Shown in pieces: positions 26,793 through 36,008 of a stretch of DNA of 64,000 nucleotides. Source of the DNA: Thermophilibacter immobilis. Lineage in GTDB: Bacteria > Actinomycetota > Coriobacteriia > Coriobacteriales > Atopobiaceae. The stretch spans positions 2,099,715-2,163,714 of the forward strand of contig NZ_CP063767.1 in assembly GCF_015277515.1 (NCBI RefSeq). The letters are read 5' to 3'. A program made the translations under genes and the position numbers. Every line of letters starts with the position of its first letter. The first letter of the stretch is position 1. The notes beneath the pieces are model-generated. The model ran no database searches. It saw only the letters and a program-made list of their open reading frames with translations, and was not told where the DNA came from.

Positions 26793-28244
26793 TGTCGCGA
26801 ATGTTGGTGTAAGGGGTTATCGCCCAGAATCGTTACGTGTGCATCATAGCAGTTCTACGCAGCCCTCCTCTTCTGCCCGGCTGACTCCATCGCCACCGCT
26901 ATCAACCTTGTAGCCCTCTGCTTGTCCTCCTCGGTCGCTTCGATCGGCTCTGCCGGCTTGGGGTCCTCTTTCAACGCGGCCAGTGAATCAGGGGCAATGT
27001 AGCAGCGCGACGACCAGTCCTCGTCCATCTCGCAGCATACGGCACCGATCAGGCGAATCAGTGATTTCGTCGATGGGAACACCTGCACGACGCGGCTACG
27101 GCGCTTGATCTCGCGGTTTGCCCGCTCCTGCACGTTGTCGGTGCGCAGACGACGTCTGTGCTCGACGGGGAAGTCCAGATGTGCAAGCGCGTCTACCTCG
27201 GCTTCTTCCAGCAGCTCCGCGGCTGCGGAGCCGGACCTGCCTATCTCGTCGATCGCCACATGGTAGGCCTCGCGCACCATGACCGGATCGCTTTCCCCGA
27301 AGACGGCCTGCATCGCCTTGCCCGCCATGGCACGCTGCATCCTCGTCTTCAGCAGCGAGCAGACGTCGCGTTCCAGATGCACTATGCAACGCTGCCAGGT
27401 CGCGCCGGGGAAGCATTCGGACATCGCCTTCCTCAGGCCCTCGTGGGCGTCTGTCGTGACGCAACGCACGCCCTTGATTCCACGCGTGCGGAGGCCTTTG
27501 AGAAAGCCCTTCCAAGATGCATATGACTCGGTGTCGACGCAGTCGAATCCCACGAACCGGCGGATGCCATCCGCGCCGCAGCCTATGGCTGTGACGGCCG
27601 CCATCGAAGATGTGTGGGCGCCGTTTCGTGCCTTTATATAAGTGGCGTCGATCCAGAGGTAGGGAAACTCGATGTCCTCGAAGGTCTGGTGCTGCAGGTC
27701 GGCCGCCTCCTCATCCAATGTCCCGCAGATGCGGCTGACCTGGCTCGCGCTCATCTTGGCGACACCGAGCCTTGCTGCTACCTTCTCGACCTTCCTGGTC
27801 GAGACGCCTGTGGCATACATCTCCGCCACGGCCGCCACCACGGCACGGTCCGTGCGGGAATAGCGCTCGATGACGTCATCGGGGAAGTAGCTCCCCATGC
27901 GCAGCTTGGGTATCCTCATCGTGATCTCGCCGACGCTGGTGACGAGCCTGCGCTCGCGGTAGCCGTTGCGGGAGTTGCCGTCTTCGCAGAGCATATCGGC
28001 CTGCGTGGCCATGACCTCGTTGACGAGCGTCTCCACGAGCGTTCTTCCCAACTCTCGCAGATCGATCATTCCGTCATCGTGCTTCGGCATCGCATCGGGT
28101 AAAGTATCCATTGCGGTCATCGCCTTTCCCTGAATCCGTTTTCTTGGTCGTCAGCAGATTCTAGACGATGGCCGTATTCTCGTATTCAGGCTATTCCAGC
28201 CCTCAACTCAAACTTTTCCTTACACCAACATTCGGCACGCAATC
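26788..28244 (-). mobile_element. IS256-family insertion sequence, copy 2 (1457 bp, no target duplication)
   Basis: Same length, orientation, ends and transposase as the copy at 11904-13360. Flanking octamers are AAACAAAG on the left and CATCGGCA on the right, which do not match. A fresh insertion would leave an 8-bp duplication, so this copy marks a recombination or adjacent deletion. It separates a 3'-truncated arsA from a 3'-truncated Z1 helicase gene. Confidence 0.92.
26855..28120 (-). CDS. IS256-family transposase, copy 2
   Basis: The 421-residue product is the same as that of copy 1, with D158, D224 and E332 all present. Identity over the whole protein shows recent duplication within this genome. 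Two intact identical copies in direct orientation flank 13.4 kb of mobilization and metal-resistance genes, a composite-transposon-like arrangement. Confidence 0.95.
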   Translation of the reverse strand: MTAMDTLPDAMPKHDDGMIDLRELGRTLVETLVNEVMATQADMLCEDGNSRNGYRERRLVTSVGEITMRIPKLRMGSYFPDDVIERYSRTDRAVVAAVAEMYATGVSTRKVEKVAARLGVAKMSASQVSRICGTLDEEAADLQHQTFEDIEFPYLWIDATYIKARNGAHTSSMAAVTAIGCGADGIRRFVGFDCVDTESYASWKGFLKGLRTRGIKGVRCVTTDAHEGLRKAMSECFPGATWQRCIVHLERDVCSLLKTRMQRAMAGKAMQAVFGESDPVMVREAYHVAIDEIGRSGSAAAELLEEAEVDALAHLDFPVEHRRRLRTDNVQERANREIKRRSRVVQVFPSTKSLIRLIGAVCCEMDEDWSSRCYIAPDSLAALKEDPKPAEPIEATEEDKQRATRLIAVAMESAGQKRRAA

Positions 28245-29370
28245 CATCGGCATCATCGAACACCTTGGTTGCGCCGAAGTAATCCGAGGACTCTTCAAGG
28301 GTGTAGATAAAGCTTGAGGGGAAGAGATCCCGTCCGTATTTTTCGGTGTCTAGATCAGGGTCAATGAGAATGTTGGCGAAAGGGGTCGCCGTATAGCCAA
28401 CGTAGCAGCAGCGAGAGAAGAAATTGAGGATGTTTCTAATCTGCCCGTTGATCCGCGTCGGCTCATCATTGCGTTTTTCCTTCTTGTATTTTCCATTGAT
28501 TGAGGCGTTATCGGCTTCGTCATCGATAAGGAGAAGCTGATCGTTCTCGTTTGCGTTGCAGTTGAGCCACTCATAAACTTGCTTCAGAGAGTTACTGTTC
28601 TTCTTTATTACGAAGAGCCAAGGCTCGTTTGTATTGAGGGTTTGGATACCCTTGAGCGCGGTAGCTCGGGCTTTGTTAAAGTCAGCATCACGTGAAGTGC
28701 ATGAAATTGGCCACCTGTTGGTGACGTCCTTGCCTACGCCGACGGGCTCGATCTTATCGTTCTCGATAATATTGCGACCAGTGAAGCCATCCTCAAGGCG
28801 CCGCTGCGTCTGGTTTCTCAGGACGTTGTGCACCCCAGCCATCACGATGATGATTCGGTACCCAGCGTCGGCAGCTCGGCAAATCAAGCCGATATAGTTT
28901 GCAGTTTTTCCTGATTGTACAGATGCAACGACGAGCCCTCGCCGCTCGAAGGCATTTCCTGCCATCGGGTTTGCCATAAGGTCGAGCACGTTGCGCGTAT
29001 CGTCCTCGACAGACCTGACTGCCGCCGGTGCCCACTTCTTTGTTCTCAACAGATACTGCTTGTAGCGATTCCAGTAGAACCAGTCGATTTCATCTTTGGT
29101 TTCGTTTAACCAAGGGTGCGTCTGCTCGTCAGAGTACGCAAAGCCAAGACGCTTCGTGATCGCAAGCTCAGCGCAGTATGAATTAACAAGACTATCGATT
29201 GTTGAGCTGCGATCCAAACGCACGCTCGGATAGATGGAGGCGAACGCATCATATATATGTTCGTACCACTCCCTAACCTCAATCTCCTTTGGGGTTTTGT
29301 CGAGTTCTTGAAAATGCTGTCGTACGGCGTTATTGACCTGCTCAACGAATTCTTCATTTTCTGATTTCAT
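28186..29370 (-). pseudogene. Z1-domain superfamily II helicase, 3' end removed by IS
   Basis: Native sequence covers 28245-29370 (375 codons); the last codons are read from the insertion sequence. Seen: Walker A ASVQSGKTAN (154-156 GKT), Walker B LLLIDDEADNAS (283-287) and the GYTATPFANIL motif near 325-335, which together mark the Z1 helicase-like family. In the restriction-type systems known to pair MutL/MORC-like ATPases with Z1 proteins, this helicase is followed by nuclease and other genes; these are missing here. The start ATG overlaps the stop of the ATPase gene by four bases. Intact homologues are much longer, so function is probably lost. Confidence 0.8.
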
Positions 29371-30830
29371 TGCGTCTCCTTGATTCCGCCAAGAGCTTCA
29401 AGGGTATCTGCCCATCGATTTCTAAAAGGATCGGCGCTCTTCATAATCGAAAGGATAACATCTTCATCATGCCCTTGTTGCTTCAGCGAGCCAAAGAAAG
29501 TGCGTGCTGCTTCAGCCAACTCATCATCACCTATCGATTTGAAGGCAACGGACTCCTCATTTACAGAAAGATCGTAGAAAAGCGCCTCACGAGGGAATGC
29601 TGACTCAATAACCCCCAAGACCATGTCAAAGCTTCGAGCATTCCCGTCACCTAGAGATTCCCTGAAGTTCTTTATTATTGGGTTATCCCTGTTGATGGTA
29701 TAGACGGTCTTGTCCCCTTCTCTGTTCGAATTCCACGTGGGAAAGAGCTCGGGACTCGTGAGCACTGTGCCGCGATGGCGATATACCTTTCTGGAGGGGG
29801 CGCCAATCGTTGCAATCAGCGCCTTTACGCGAGTGCGCACGGCCTCAGGCATCTGAGCAGAGACCTTTTTCACGTCAATCTTCCAAAGCTCATCTTGGTT
29901 GACGCCTATATCGATTTTTACACGCGACAACTGCGTCAACGCCGTCTTGCGGGCCAAGCCGAACCAAGTGCCATAAAGGATGAGGCGCTTTGCGCGAAGA
30001 TACACGCCCTGACTTCTTAGGTATCCCTCTTGGAGGCCATACTTTTCATATTCTTGTGCAGAGCTGTAATTGGAGCGGTGGGGGAGAGTGAAAACCTGCA
30101 TCGTGACTCCGGGGCAGATAACCTCGGTCGGAGAAGACTGCGTTGCTTTGTTTGATGTGTTGAAAGGATCGATGGGATCGAGGGTCTGATTGTTGACCTT
30201 GATTGAGATGCGAGTGAGGTCATGCTCGCCAGCTAAGTATCTATGAAAGACAAGCGAAAGATAGTCCTGTGCTTCACTAATGATACGATCGTAGTCGGTT
30301 TTTCCCGAGCACTTAGCACCTGTAAGCCGGTCAAGGTTCTCCCAGAGAACAAGGGTGCCATTCTCTCCAATTTGGTCAACAAGAGGTATATCGGTTGCAT
30401 CTGAGTATTCGATGACATGCCAGCTGTTGGTGCTCACAACAAGATCTAGATCCCAAGTAAATGCGGACAGTTGTCCATTCCTTCTTGAGGCAACGGTCAA
30501 CCTTCGACATTGGGAAAATGAAGCGGTTTTCAGACCGAGTCCAAATCGGCCCAAGTCATTCAGAGCACGTTCCTGTCTCGGATCAGAACTTCCGAGGCGC
30601 ATAGACTGCTTTAGTTCTTCCCTGCAAAGCCCTTCTCCGTTATCAATGATGCCGATCATAAAATGTTCAATAGGGAGAGCAAGGACGATGACCTCTGTGG
30701 CATTGGCGGAAATTGAGTTATCGATGATATCTGCAAGTGCGCTGTTGAATGAGTAGCCGATGTCCCGCAGGCTCTCGATGAGAATACCTGGCTCAGGATC
30801 AAGTCTGACTTCTTCGGTTGAATCTGTCAT
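29367..30830 (-). CDS. GHKL (MutL/MORC-type) ATPase of a Z1-linked defence system
   Basis: About 487 residues from ATG 30830 (earlier in-frame starts exist, up to 30866). The N-terminal GHKL fold is plain: N-box ALADIIDNSI (31-40), D63NGEG, and lid GRFGLGLKTASF (94-105). The rest resembles the second domain of MutL/MORC ATPases and a long C-terminal region. It is coupled to the Z1 helicase gene by an ATGA overlap. ATPase-Z1 pairs were reported from comparative genomics as parts of modification-dependent restriction systems together with a DNA methylase and nucleases. No methylase is present here, so the locus is a remnant. G+C is about 50%, far below the host. Confidence 0.75.
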   Translation of the reverse strand: MTDSTEEVRLDPEPGILIESLRDIGYSFNSALADIIDNSISANATEVIVLALPIEHFMIGIIDNGEGLCREELKQSMRLGSSDPRQERALNDLGRFGLGLKTASFSQCRRLTVASRRNGQLSAFTWDLDLVVSTNSWHVIEYSDATDIPLVDQIGENGTLVLWENLDRLTGAKCSGKTDYDRIISEAQDYLSLVFHRYLAGEHDLTRISIKVNNQTLDPIDPFNTSNKATQSSPTEVICPGVTMQVFTLPHRSNYSSAQEYEKYGLQEGYLRSQGVYLRAKRLILYGTWFGLARKTALTQLSRVKIDIGVNQDELWKIDVKKVSAQMPEAVRTRVKALIATIGAPSRKVYRHRGTVLTSPELFPTWNSNREGDKTVYTINRDNPIIKNFRESLGDGNARSFDMVLGVIESAFPREALFYDLSVNEESVAFKSIGDDELAEAARTFFGSLKQQGHDEDVILSIMKSADPFRNRWADTLEALGGIKETQ

Positions 30831-31216
30831 CCCTTTACACCAGCCTCTCATGCTTCGGGGGACCAAGGGTGTCTGGTCGCAATAGAGATCTTCATGCTTG
30901 TCGTAGGATAAGCCTGATTATCAAACAACGTCGAGTCCTTCCTAAGGAAACAACGACGAACCAACCGAGGCTGACGAGATGGTGCTACATGAAATCGCAT
31001 TAGGAACATCGAATAAGATATATCACCAGTACCACGGTATCAGAAATGCACGACATGAATGCAACGCTTCAGAAGGCGCATTTGATGGGTCGATGTTGTG
31101 GCGGTAAGCAGACGCTATGTAATCCTAACGTTCGGTTTTTGGCGAGACGGAAGAAGGGGTGCTGACGTTTTTCCACATCTCCCTATGCCGCTAGCTGTTG
31201 CGTGCCAGGACGTTGT
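30831..31216. other. gene-free stretch upstream of the ATPase gene
   Basis: No supportable open frame, RNA or repeat. Base composition is intermediate between the low-GC defence genes and the host. In comparable systems a methylase or regulator would be expected here, and none is visible on either strand. Confidence 0.4.
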
Positions 31217-31445
31217 TTACACGTGACATGGGCGGAAGACCCCCAAGCGGTTAAGTCCTTCTATCTCGGGTATCGAAAACTGGCCCCGCTCGCTCACGAT
31301 GCCCTTAACGTAGTCGAAGGCCTCGCCCGCCTCGGAGTCGTACTCGATCGTGTACCAGCCCTATCCGTTGGGGGGGACGTAGGAGAAGAGTATGCAGGCC
31401 TTCGGGTTTTCCTGCTCCTCCGTTGCGTAGAGCCTTGGCGGCGCT
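31217..31445 (-). pseudogene. fragment of an unrecognised protein with an in-frame amber stop
   Basis: Minus strand, in one frame: LYATEEQENPKACILFSYV, PPNG, TAG (31361-31363), then GWYTIEYDSEAGEAFDYV and SERGQFSIPEIEGLNRLGV up to a TAA at 31217-31219. Composition and codon use are those of a real protein, unlike the plus-strand frames here. The beginning is missing. I do not recognise the family. It is a gene relic at the island's right edge. Confidence 0.45.
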
Positions 31446-31780
31446 CCCTGAGAAGCGGCGCCAAGGCTTCATGTGAAGAATTGCGAGAACAAACGGCCTC
31501 ATCGCAAGTTAATCAACGGATGAAACCCGACCAAAATGAAAGAGAACTGGAGGCTCAATAGCCTCCGGCCCTCGAAGGAGCTATTCGGTTGTATGCCTAC
31601 TTGCTCACCCGCACTGTCTCTTCTTCACGAGTTCACAGAAATCCGCGACGCTTATCAGCCAGCCCTGCTGCAAAGGGGCGTAGGTTTCGAACAGCGGTTT
31701 CGGCACGACACTTCCTTCATAGAAAATCTTTTCACCCGTTTTTCACCCTAGCCACCACGAGCGTTGCATGAGAAAAGAAA

Positions 31781-31812
31781 GCAGGCCAGACGATTTAACC
31801 TGTCTGGCCTGC
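31781..31812. terminator. bidirectional terminator next to tRNA-Arg
   Basis: GCAGGCCAGAC (31781-31791) and GTCTGGCCTGC (31802-31812) form a perfect 11-bp stem. On the minus strand it is followed by TTTCTTTTCT and on the plus strand by GCTTTTTC, so it can end the tRNA transcript and anything arriving from the island. Confidence 0.85.
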
Positions 31813-31820
31813 GCTTTTTC

Positions 31821-31896
31821 TGGTGCCCCCGGGCCGATTCGAACGGCCGACACCCGCTTTAGGAGAGCGGTGCTCTATCCCCTGAGCTACGAAGGC
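31821..31896 (-). tRNA. tRNA-Arg (CCT)
   Basis: Folds fully on the minus strand: acceptor GCCTTCG against CGGGGGC, anticodon stem CCGCT/AGCGG with loop CTCCTAA (anticodon CCT), T arm GGCCG/CGGCC and encoded CCA (31821-31823). It stands at the right border of the accessory island; tRNA genes are common integration targets. Confidence 0.95.
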
Positions 31897-31937
31897 AGGA
31901 AACGATAGTCTACCACCAGAGCTCGCGGCGAAAAAGG

Positions 31938-32594
31938 CTACTTCTTGGCACCCTTGCCCTGAGCCTTGGCAGCTTCCTTCTGGGCCCTCTTGGCGTTCTG
32001 CGCGCTGCGCTCCTTCTCGAAGAGGTCCATGATCTTCTTGTCGGTCAGTCCCTGCACGCGCGCCTCGGCCTCGCGGCGATAGGGACGTCGCTTGACCAGG
32101 TCGTAGATGAAGCTGCCGATGATGAAGACATAGGCCGCCACGAGCGAGGCAACCGAGAGAACGCCCTGCATCGTGGTGTAGTTGTCGTTGCCCTCGAGGA
32201 CGTAGCCCGCGATGAGCGAGATCACTGCCAGGCCAAAGCCGACGCCCATGAGGATGAAGAAAATCTTCTCACTTGCCTTGTAGCCGGGGATGCCGCGCAG
32301 CACGAGATCATAGGCGCGATTGCGCAGGTCGTCCTGCTCGCGCTCCTTGCGCTTGCGCTCCCTCTTCTGCTCCTTGGTCTCGGCCGGTGCGCCCACCACG
32401 CCCTTCTTGGGCTTAGACGAGACGCGCACCGAGGAGGCAGCCTCGCGCGCGGGCTTGGCATTGGCCGCGGACCTACGCGAGAAGCCCTTCTTCTCGTCAT
32501 CGTCCTTGGTGGCCTCGGCCTCCTTCTTGGGCAGGCCGACGGTGTTCTCCTGCGCCTCGCGGCGCGCTCCGTCGATGGTCTTACGCAGTGACAT
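31938..32594 (-). CDS. two-span membrane protein with basic, low-complexity tails
   Basis: 218 residues. A charged Lys/Arg/Glu-rich N-terminal region (about 1-105) with coiled-coil character (ETKEQKRERKRKEREQ) precedes two transmembrane helices (about 111-132 and 145-168) and a basic C-terminal tail ending in AKAQGKGAKK. I do not recognise a family; it is probably a conserved coriobacterial membrane protein. It begins inside the end of purC (14-base overlap) with AAGGAG in front, so it is translated with purC. Confidence 0.7.
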   Translation of the reverse strand: MSLRKTIDGARREAQENTVGLPKKEAEATKDDDEKKGFSRRSAANAKPAREAASSVRVSSKPKKGVVGAPAETKEQKRERKRKEREQDDLRNRAYDLVLRGIPGYKASEKIFFILMGVGFGLAVISLIAGYVLEGNDNYTTMQGVLSVASLVAAYVFIIGSFIYDLVKRRPYRREAEARVQGLTDKKIMDLFEKERSAQNAKRAQKEAAKAQGKGAKK

Positions 32595-33477
32595 GGGTCT
32601 CCTTCAGGGGCTTGAACTCTGTGCCGACAATGATCTGGAAGGCCTCCTGGTAGCGCTCGGAGGTTCCCCCGATGACGTTGGCGGGGATGCGCGGGGGCTC
32701 GCCGGTCATGTCCCAGTTGGCGCTCAGCCAGTCGCGCACGTACTGCTTGTCGTAGCTCGGCTGGACGTGGCCCTCCGCATAGCCCTGGGCAGGCCAGAAG
32801 CGGCTGGAGTCCGGCGTGAGGCACTCGTCAATGAGGGTGAGCTTGCCGTCGATGAACCCAAACTCGAACTTGGTGTCCGCGATGATGATGCCGCGCGTGG
32901 CCGCATACTCGGCTGCGGCCCGATAGATGGCAAGGGAGGCGTCACGCAGCTGAGCGGCGACGTCGTCGCCCACGAGCTGGGCACAGCGCTCGTAGGAGAT
33001 GTTCTCGTCGTGGTCCCCCAGGGCGGCCTTGGTAGACGGGGTGAAGATGGGCTCGGGAAGCTGGGAGGCCTCGGTCAGGCCCGTGGGGAGCTTGATGCCG
33101 CAGACGGTGCCGTCCGCGTCGTAGGTCTTCTTGCCGGAGCCCGTGAGGTAGCCGCGCACGATGCACTCGATGGGCACCGTCTGGGCCTTCTTGACGAGCA
33201 TGAAGCGCCCGGCCAGGTAGTCCTCGTAGGGCTTGAACTCCTCGGGGAGGTCGGCCACGTCGCAGGAAACCAGGTGATTGGGCATGAGGCCCGCGAAGCG
33301 CTCGAACCAGAACGCGGAGATGCGCGTCAGAATCTCGCCCTTGTGGGGGATCTCATCGGGCAGGATAAAGTCATAGGCACTGATGCGGTCGGACGCGACC
33401 ATGAGCAGGCGGTCTTTGCAGTCGTAGATATCGCGCACCTTGCCGTGAGAGTCCGGGCGAAGCCCCATAGTTGCCAC
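32581..33477 (-). CDS. purC: phosphoribosylaminoimidazole-succinocarboxamide synthase
   Basis: 298 residues from GTG 33477 (AGGGG seven bases upstream); an ATG nine bases later is the alternative. SAICAR synthetase joins aspartate to CAIR in purine synthesis using ATP. Motifs: GKVRDIYDCKDRLLMVASDRISAYDF at the N-terminus (ATP site), VPIECIVRGYLTGSG and IIADTKFEFGF, DECLTPDSSRFW. The length fits the long (yeast-like) PurC form. purB, the next enzyme to act on the product, lies 4 kb downstream on the same strand but in a separate group. Confidence 0.95.
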   Translation of the reverse strand: MATMGLRPDSHGKVRDIYDCKDRLLMVASDRISAYDFILPDEIPHKGEILTRISAFWFERFAGLMPNHLVSCDVADLPEEFKPYEDYLAGRFMLVKKAQTVPIECIVRGYLTGSGKKTYDADGTVCGIKLPTGLTEASQLPEPIFTPSTKAALGDHDENISYERCAQLVGDDVAAQLRDASLAIYRAAAEYAATRGIIIADTKFEFGFIDGKLTLIDECLTPDSSRFWPAQGYAEGHVQPSYDKQYVRDWLSANWDMTGEPPRIPANVIGGTSERYQEAFQIIVGTEFKPLKETHVTA

Positions 33478-33546
33478 AGCCAATCCCCTTTCTGTGTCAT
33501 CCGTTACCGAATCAGTATAGCGCCGCTCAGGCTCTTTCCTCGGCAA

Positions 33547-33628
33547 GCCCGCGAGGGTGCCCCGCGCGCAGCTCAGCAGGCGCACCCTTTGCGACGGGAA
33601 CTGTCGAGCGCGGGGCGCCCTCGCGGGC
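33547..33628. repeat. 21-bp inverted repeat between histidine kinase and purC
   Basis: Arms 33547-33567 and 33608-33628 match over 21 bases with one wobble (left arm begins GCCCGCGAGGG, right arm ends CCCTCGCGGGC), loop 40 bases. It starts three bases after the histidine kinase stop, so it can end that transcript, though no T-run follows. It is unusually long and could also act in the purC leader. Confidence 0.7.
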
Positions 33629-33631
33629 GCC

Positions 33632-35182
33632 CTACTTCTCCTGCAGCGTCTGGGCGAGACTGCGACGCTGGCGGTTCTGTGGAATCCTGATCGTGAAGAT
33701 CGTCCCCTTGCCCAGCTCGGACTCAACGAGGATCGTCCCGTTGTGGCGGTCCACGATCTCCTTGGTGATGGAAAGCCCCACGCCCAAGCCCCCCGAGACG
33801 CGTTCGCGGCTCACGTCGGAGCGCCAGAAGCGCGAGAAGGCCTGCGGGATGTCTTCCTTGGCGATGCCGATGCCCGTGTCCTGCACGGACACCAGGAAGT
33901 CCGCCTTGTCCTGGCGCAGGGAAACCTTAATCCAGCCGTCCTCGTTGGTGTAGCGCATGGCGTTGCTCATGAGGTTCACGATGGCCTCGCGCAGCAGGTC
34001 GGGGTCCACGTCCGCGTAGAGCTCCCCGTGGGCCGTCTCGTCAACGAAACGCAGGTGAAGTCCCCTTTCATGGAAGAGTTGATGCTGGGAGGAGACGAGG
34101 CTCTTGACCAAGTAGACCACGTCCGTGCGCTCTGCCTTGAACTCGGTCGAGCCGTTCTCCAGGCGCGAGAGCTTGAGCATCGCGTCGATGAGGCGAGAAA
34201 GACGTCGGACCTCCGAGGCCACGACCTCGAAGTGCTCGTCGTCGGCGGGAAGGACCCCGTCCTGCATGGCCTCGACGGTAGCCTGCATGGCCATGAGGGG
34301 CGTGCGCAGCTCGTGGGCCACGTCCCCGGTGAGGCGGTGCTCGAGCTTGAGGTCGCGCTCGATCGTGGAGGCCATGTCGTCGAAAGTCTCGCCAAGCTGC
34401 CCGACCTCGTCTGTGCCGCCCACGCCCGTGCGAGCCGTAAGGTCGCCGTTTCTGAGCTGCTTGGCCGTGGAGGTGATGCGCTGGATCGGCTTGGCCACCG
34501 TGCGGGACACGAAGTAGCCGATCACGCAGGCGAGCACGGTCGCGATGCCCGCCGCCGTGGCGATGGCGCCGTAGGAGTTGGAGCGGAAGGATGCGTCGCT
34601 CTTAGTGAGAAGAGCCTCGGAGCCGGAGGCCCACAGGCGCACTGTCCCTACCACGGTCCCGTCCGCGTCGGTGACGGGCGAGCTGACCAGCGCCTCGGAT
34701 GCGGCGGGCGCGCCGGCGGAGACGCCGGTCACCTCGGTGTGGCTCGCTGATCCAGAGGCGGCGCTCGGACGCGCCCAGGTGTCGTCGTACAGAACGGTCC
34801 CGTCGACGTCGAGGACTTGGACCACGATGTCCGACGAGATGGACGAAGCGATGGCTGCGGCGGAGGCCACGTCCTTGTCGAGGACGCCCCCCTCCTCGTA
34901 GGCCTCGGAGAGCGTCGCGGCCGTGGAGTTTGCCACGTCCTGCATGTTCTGACGGGTGTAGGCCATAAACTGGCCCTCCCACACCACGGCGAGGACGACC
35001 ACCAGCACCACGGCCGTCATCACGGCGGTGAGCGCAAAGGCAAGCGTCAGCCTCGTGGCATAGGGCCGGCCGCCCTTGGGGTCGGGCTTGATGGTGTTCC
35101 ACGAACCACGAGAAGACGAGGGCCGCTCGGAGCCGCCCTCGTCCACATGCGCGTTTCTCCCAACCACAAAGCGTGCCGACAT
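33632..35182 (-). CDS. membrane sensor histidine kinase
   Basis: 516 residues. A first transmembrane helix at about 45-68, an extracytoplasmic sensor of about 130 residues, a second helix near 200-220, a HAMP domain, HisKA with DVAHELRTPL (phospho-accepting His), and HATPase_c with NLMSNAMRYT (N box), DTGIGI and GGLGVGLSI. The extracytoplasmic region resembles a PAS/Cache-type sensor (VLDVDGTVLYDD). It is downstream of its response regulator by nine bases, same strand. Signal unknown. Confidence 0.9.
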   Translation of the reverse strand: MSARFVVGRNAHVDEGGSERPSSSRGSWNTIKPDPKGGRPYATRLTLAFALTAVMTAVVLVVVLAVVWEGQFMAYTRQNMQDVANSTAATLSEAYEEGGVLDKDVASAAAIASSISSDIVVQVLDVDGTVLYDDTWARPSAASGSASHTEVTGVSAGAPAASEALVSSPVTDADGTVVGTVRLWASGSEALLTKSDASFRSNSYGAIATAAGIATVLACVIGYFVSRTVAKPIQRITSTAKQLRNGDLTARTGVGGTDEVGQLGETFDDMASTIERDLKLEHRLTGDVAHELRTPLMAMQATVEAMQDGVLPADDEHFEVVASEVRRLSRLIDAMLKLSRLENGSTEFKAERTDVVYLVKSLVSSQHQLFHERGLHLRFVDETAHGELYADVDPDLLREAIVNLMSNAMRYTNEDGWIKVSLRQDKADFLVSVQDTGIGIAKEDIPQAFSRFWRSDVSRERVSGGLGVGLSITKEIVDRHNGTILVESELGKGTIFTIRIPQNRQRRSLAQTLQEK

Positions 35183-35191
35183 GGGCCGCCC

Positions 35192-35914
35192 CTACTTTTC
35201 TGCGGACTCGGCTGCCTTCTCGGGAGCCTCGAAGCGATATCCCACGCCGTGCACGGTGTAGAGCCACCGCGGGTTGCGCGGGTCGTCGCCCAACTTGGCG
35301 CGCAGGTTCTTGACATGGGAGTCAATCGTGCGCTCGTAGCCCTCGAAGTCGTAACCCAGGACCTTCTCGACGAGCTCCATGCGCGTGTAGACGCGACCGG
35401 GATAGCGTGCGAGCGTGGTGAGCAGCTTGAACTCGGAGGCGGTGAGGTCGACCTCGGAGCCCTCGACAAGAACCTTGTGGCCCGAGATGTCAATCACGAG
35501 GTCGCCAAAGTCGAGCACCTCGAGGGCGGGCTCGGCCTCGGTGTGGGCGCGACGCAAGAGGGCGCGCACGCGCGCCACGAGCTCGCGCGGCGAGAAAGGC
35601 TTGATCAGGTAGTCGTCCGCGCCCAGCTCCAGGCCAATGATGCGATCCTCGACCTCGCCCTTGGCCGTGAGCATGATGATGGGGACGTTCGAGGTCTCGC
35701 GAATGGCGCGGCAGACGCGCTCACCCGAGAGCTTGGGCAGCATGAGGTCAAGAATCACGAGGTCAAAGGAGTGCTTCTCGAACTCCTCGACCGCGCTTTG
35801 GCCGTCTCCCACGCCGCGCACGATGTAGCTCTCGCGCTCGAGGTAGGCCGCGACGGCGTCACGGATGGCCTTCTCGTCCTCAACCAGCAGGATCTTCTTC
35901 TCGTCTGAAGCCAC
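35192..35914 (-). CDS. OmpR/PhoB-family response regulator
   Basis: 240 residues from GTG 35914 (AAGGAGG upstream). Receiver: VEDEK acidic pair, phospho-acceptor Asp in LVILDLMLP, Thr in MLTAK, Lys in IKPFSP. C-terminal winged helix with TASEFKLLTTLARYPGRVYTR and RTIDSHVKNLRAKLG, typical of OmpR/PhoB. It pairs with the sensor kinase encoded next. No operator for self-control is evident in the short upstream gap. Confidence 0.93.
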   Translation of the reverse strand: MASDEKKILLVEDEKAIRDAVAAYLERESYIVRGVGDGQSAVEEFEKHSFDLVILDLMLPKLSGERVCRAIRETSNVPIIMLTAKGEVEDRIIGLELGADDYLIKPFSPRELVARVRALLRRAHTEAEPALEVLDFGDLVIDISGHKVLVEGSEVDLTASEFKLLTTLARYPGRVYTRMELVEKVLGYDFEGYERTIDSHVKNLRAKLGDDPRNPRWLYTVHGVGYRFEAPEKAAESAEK

Positions 35915-36008
35915 AGCGGCCTCCTTGTTTCTTACTTGCTCTGCGTCACAGAACTAATGACCATAAGTGTCTCCTAGTGTACCCCACCAAAGCTCAGGAG
36001 ATTCGCAC

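Noticed and set aside
31202..31751. Plus-strand open frames right of the defence remnant
   Set aside because: No ribosome sites and unnatural composition; the protein-like signal in this stretch is on the minus strand.
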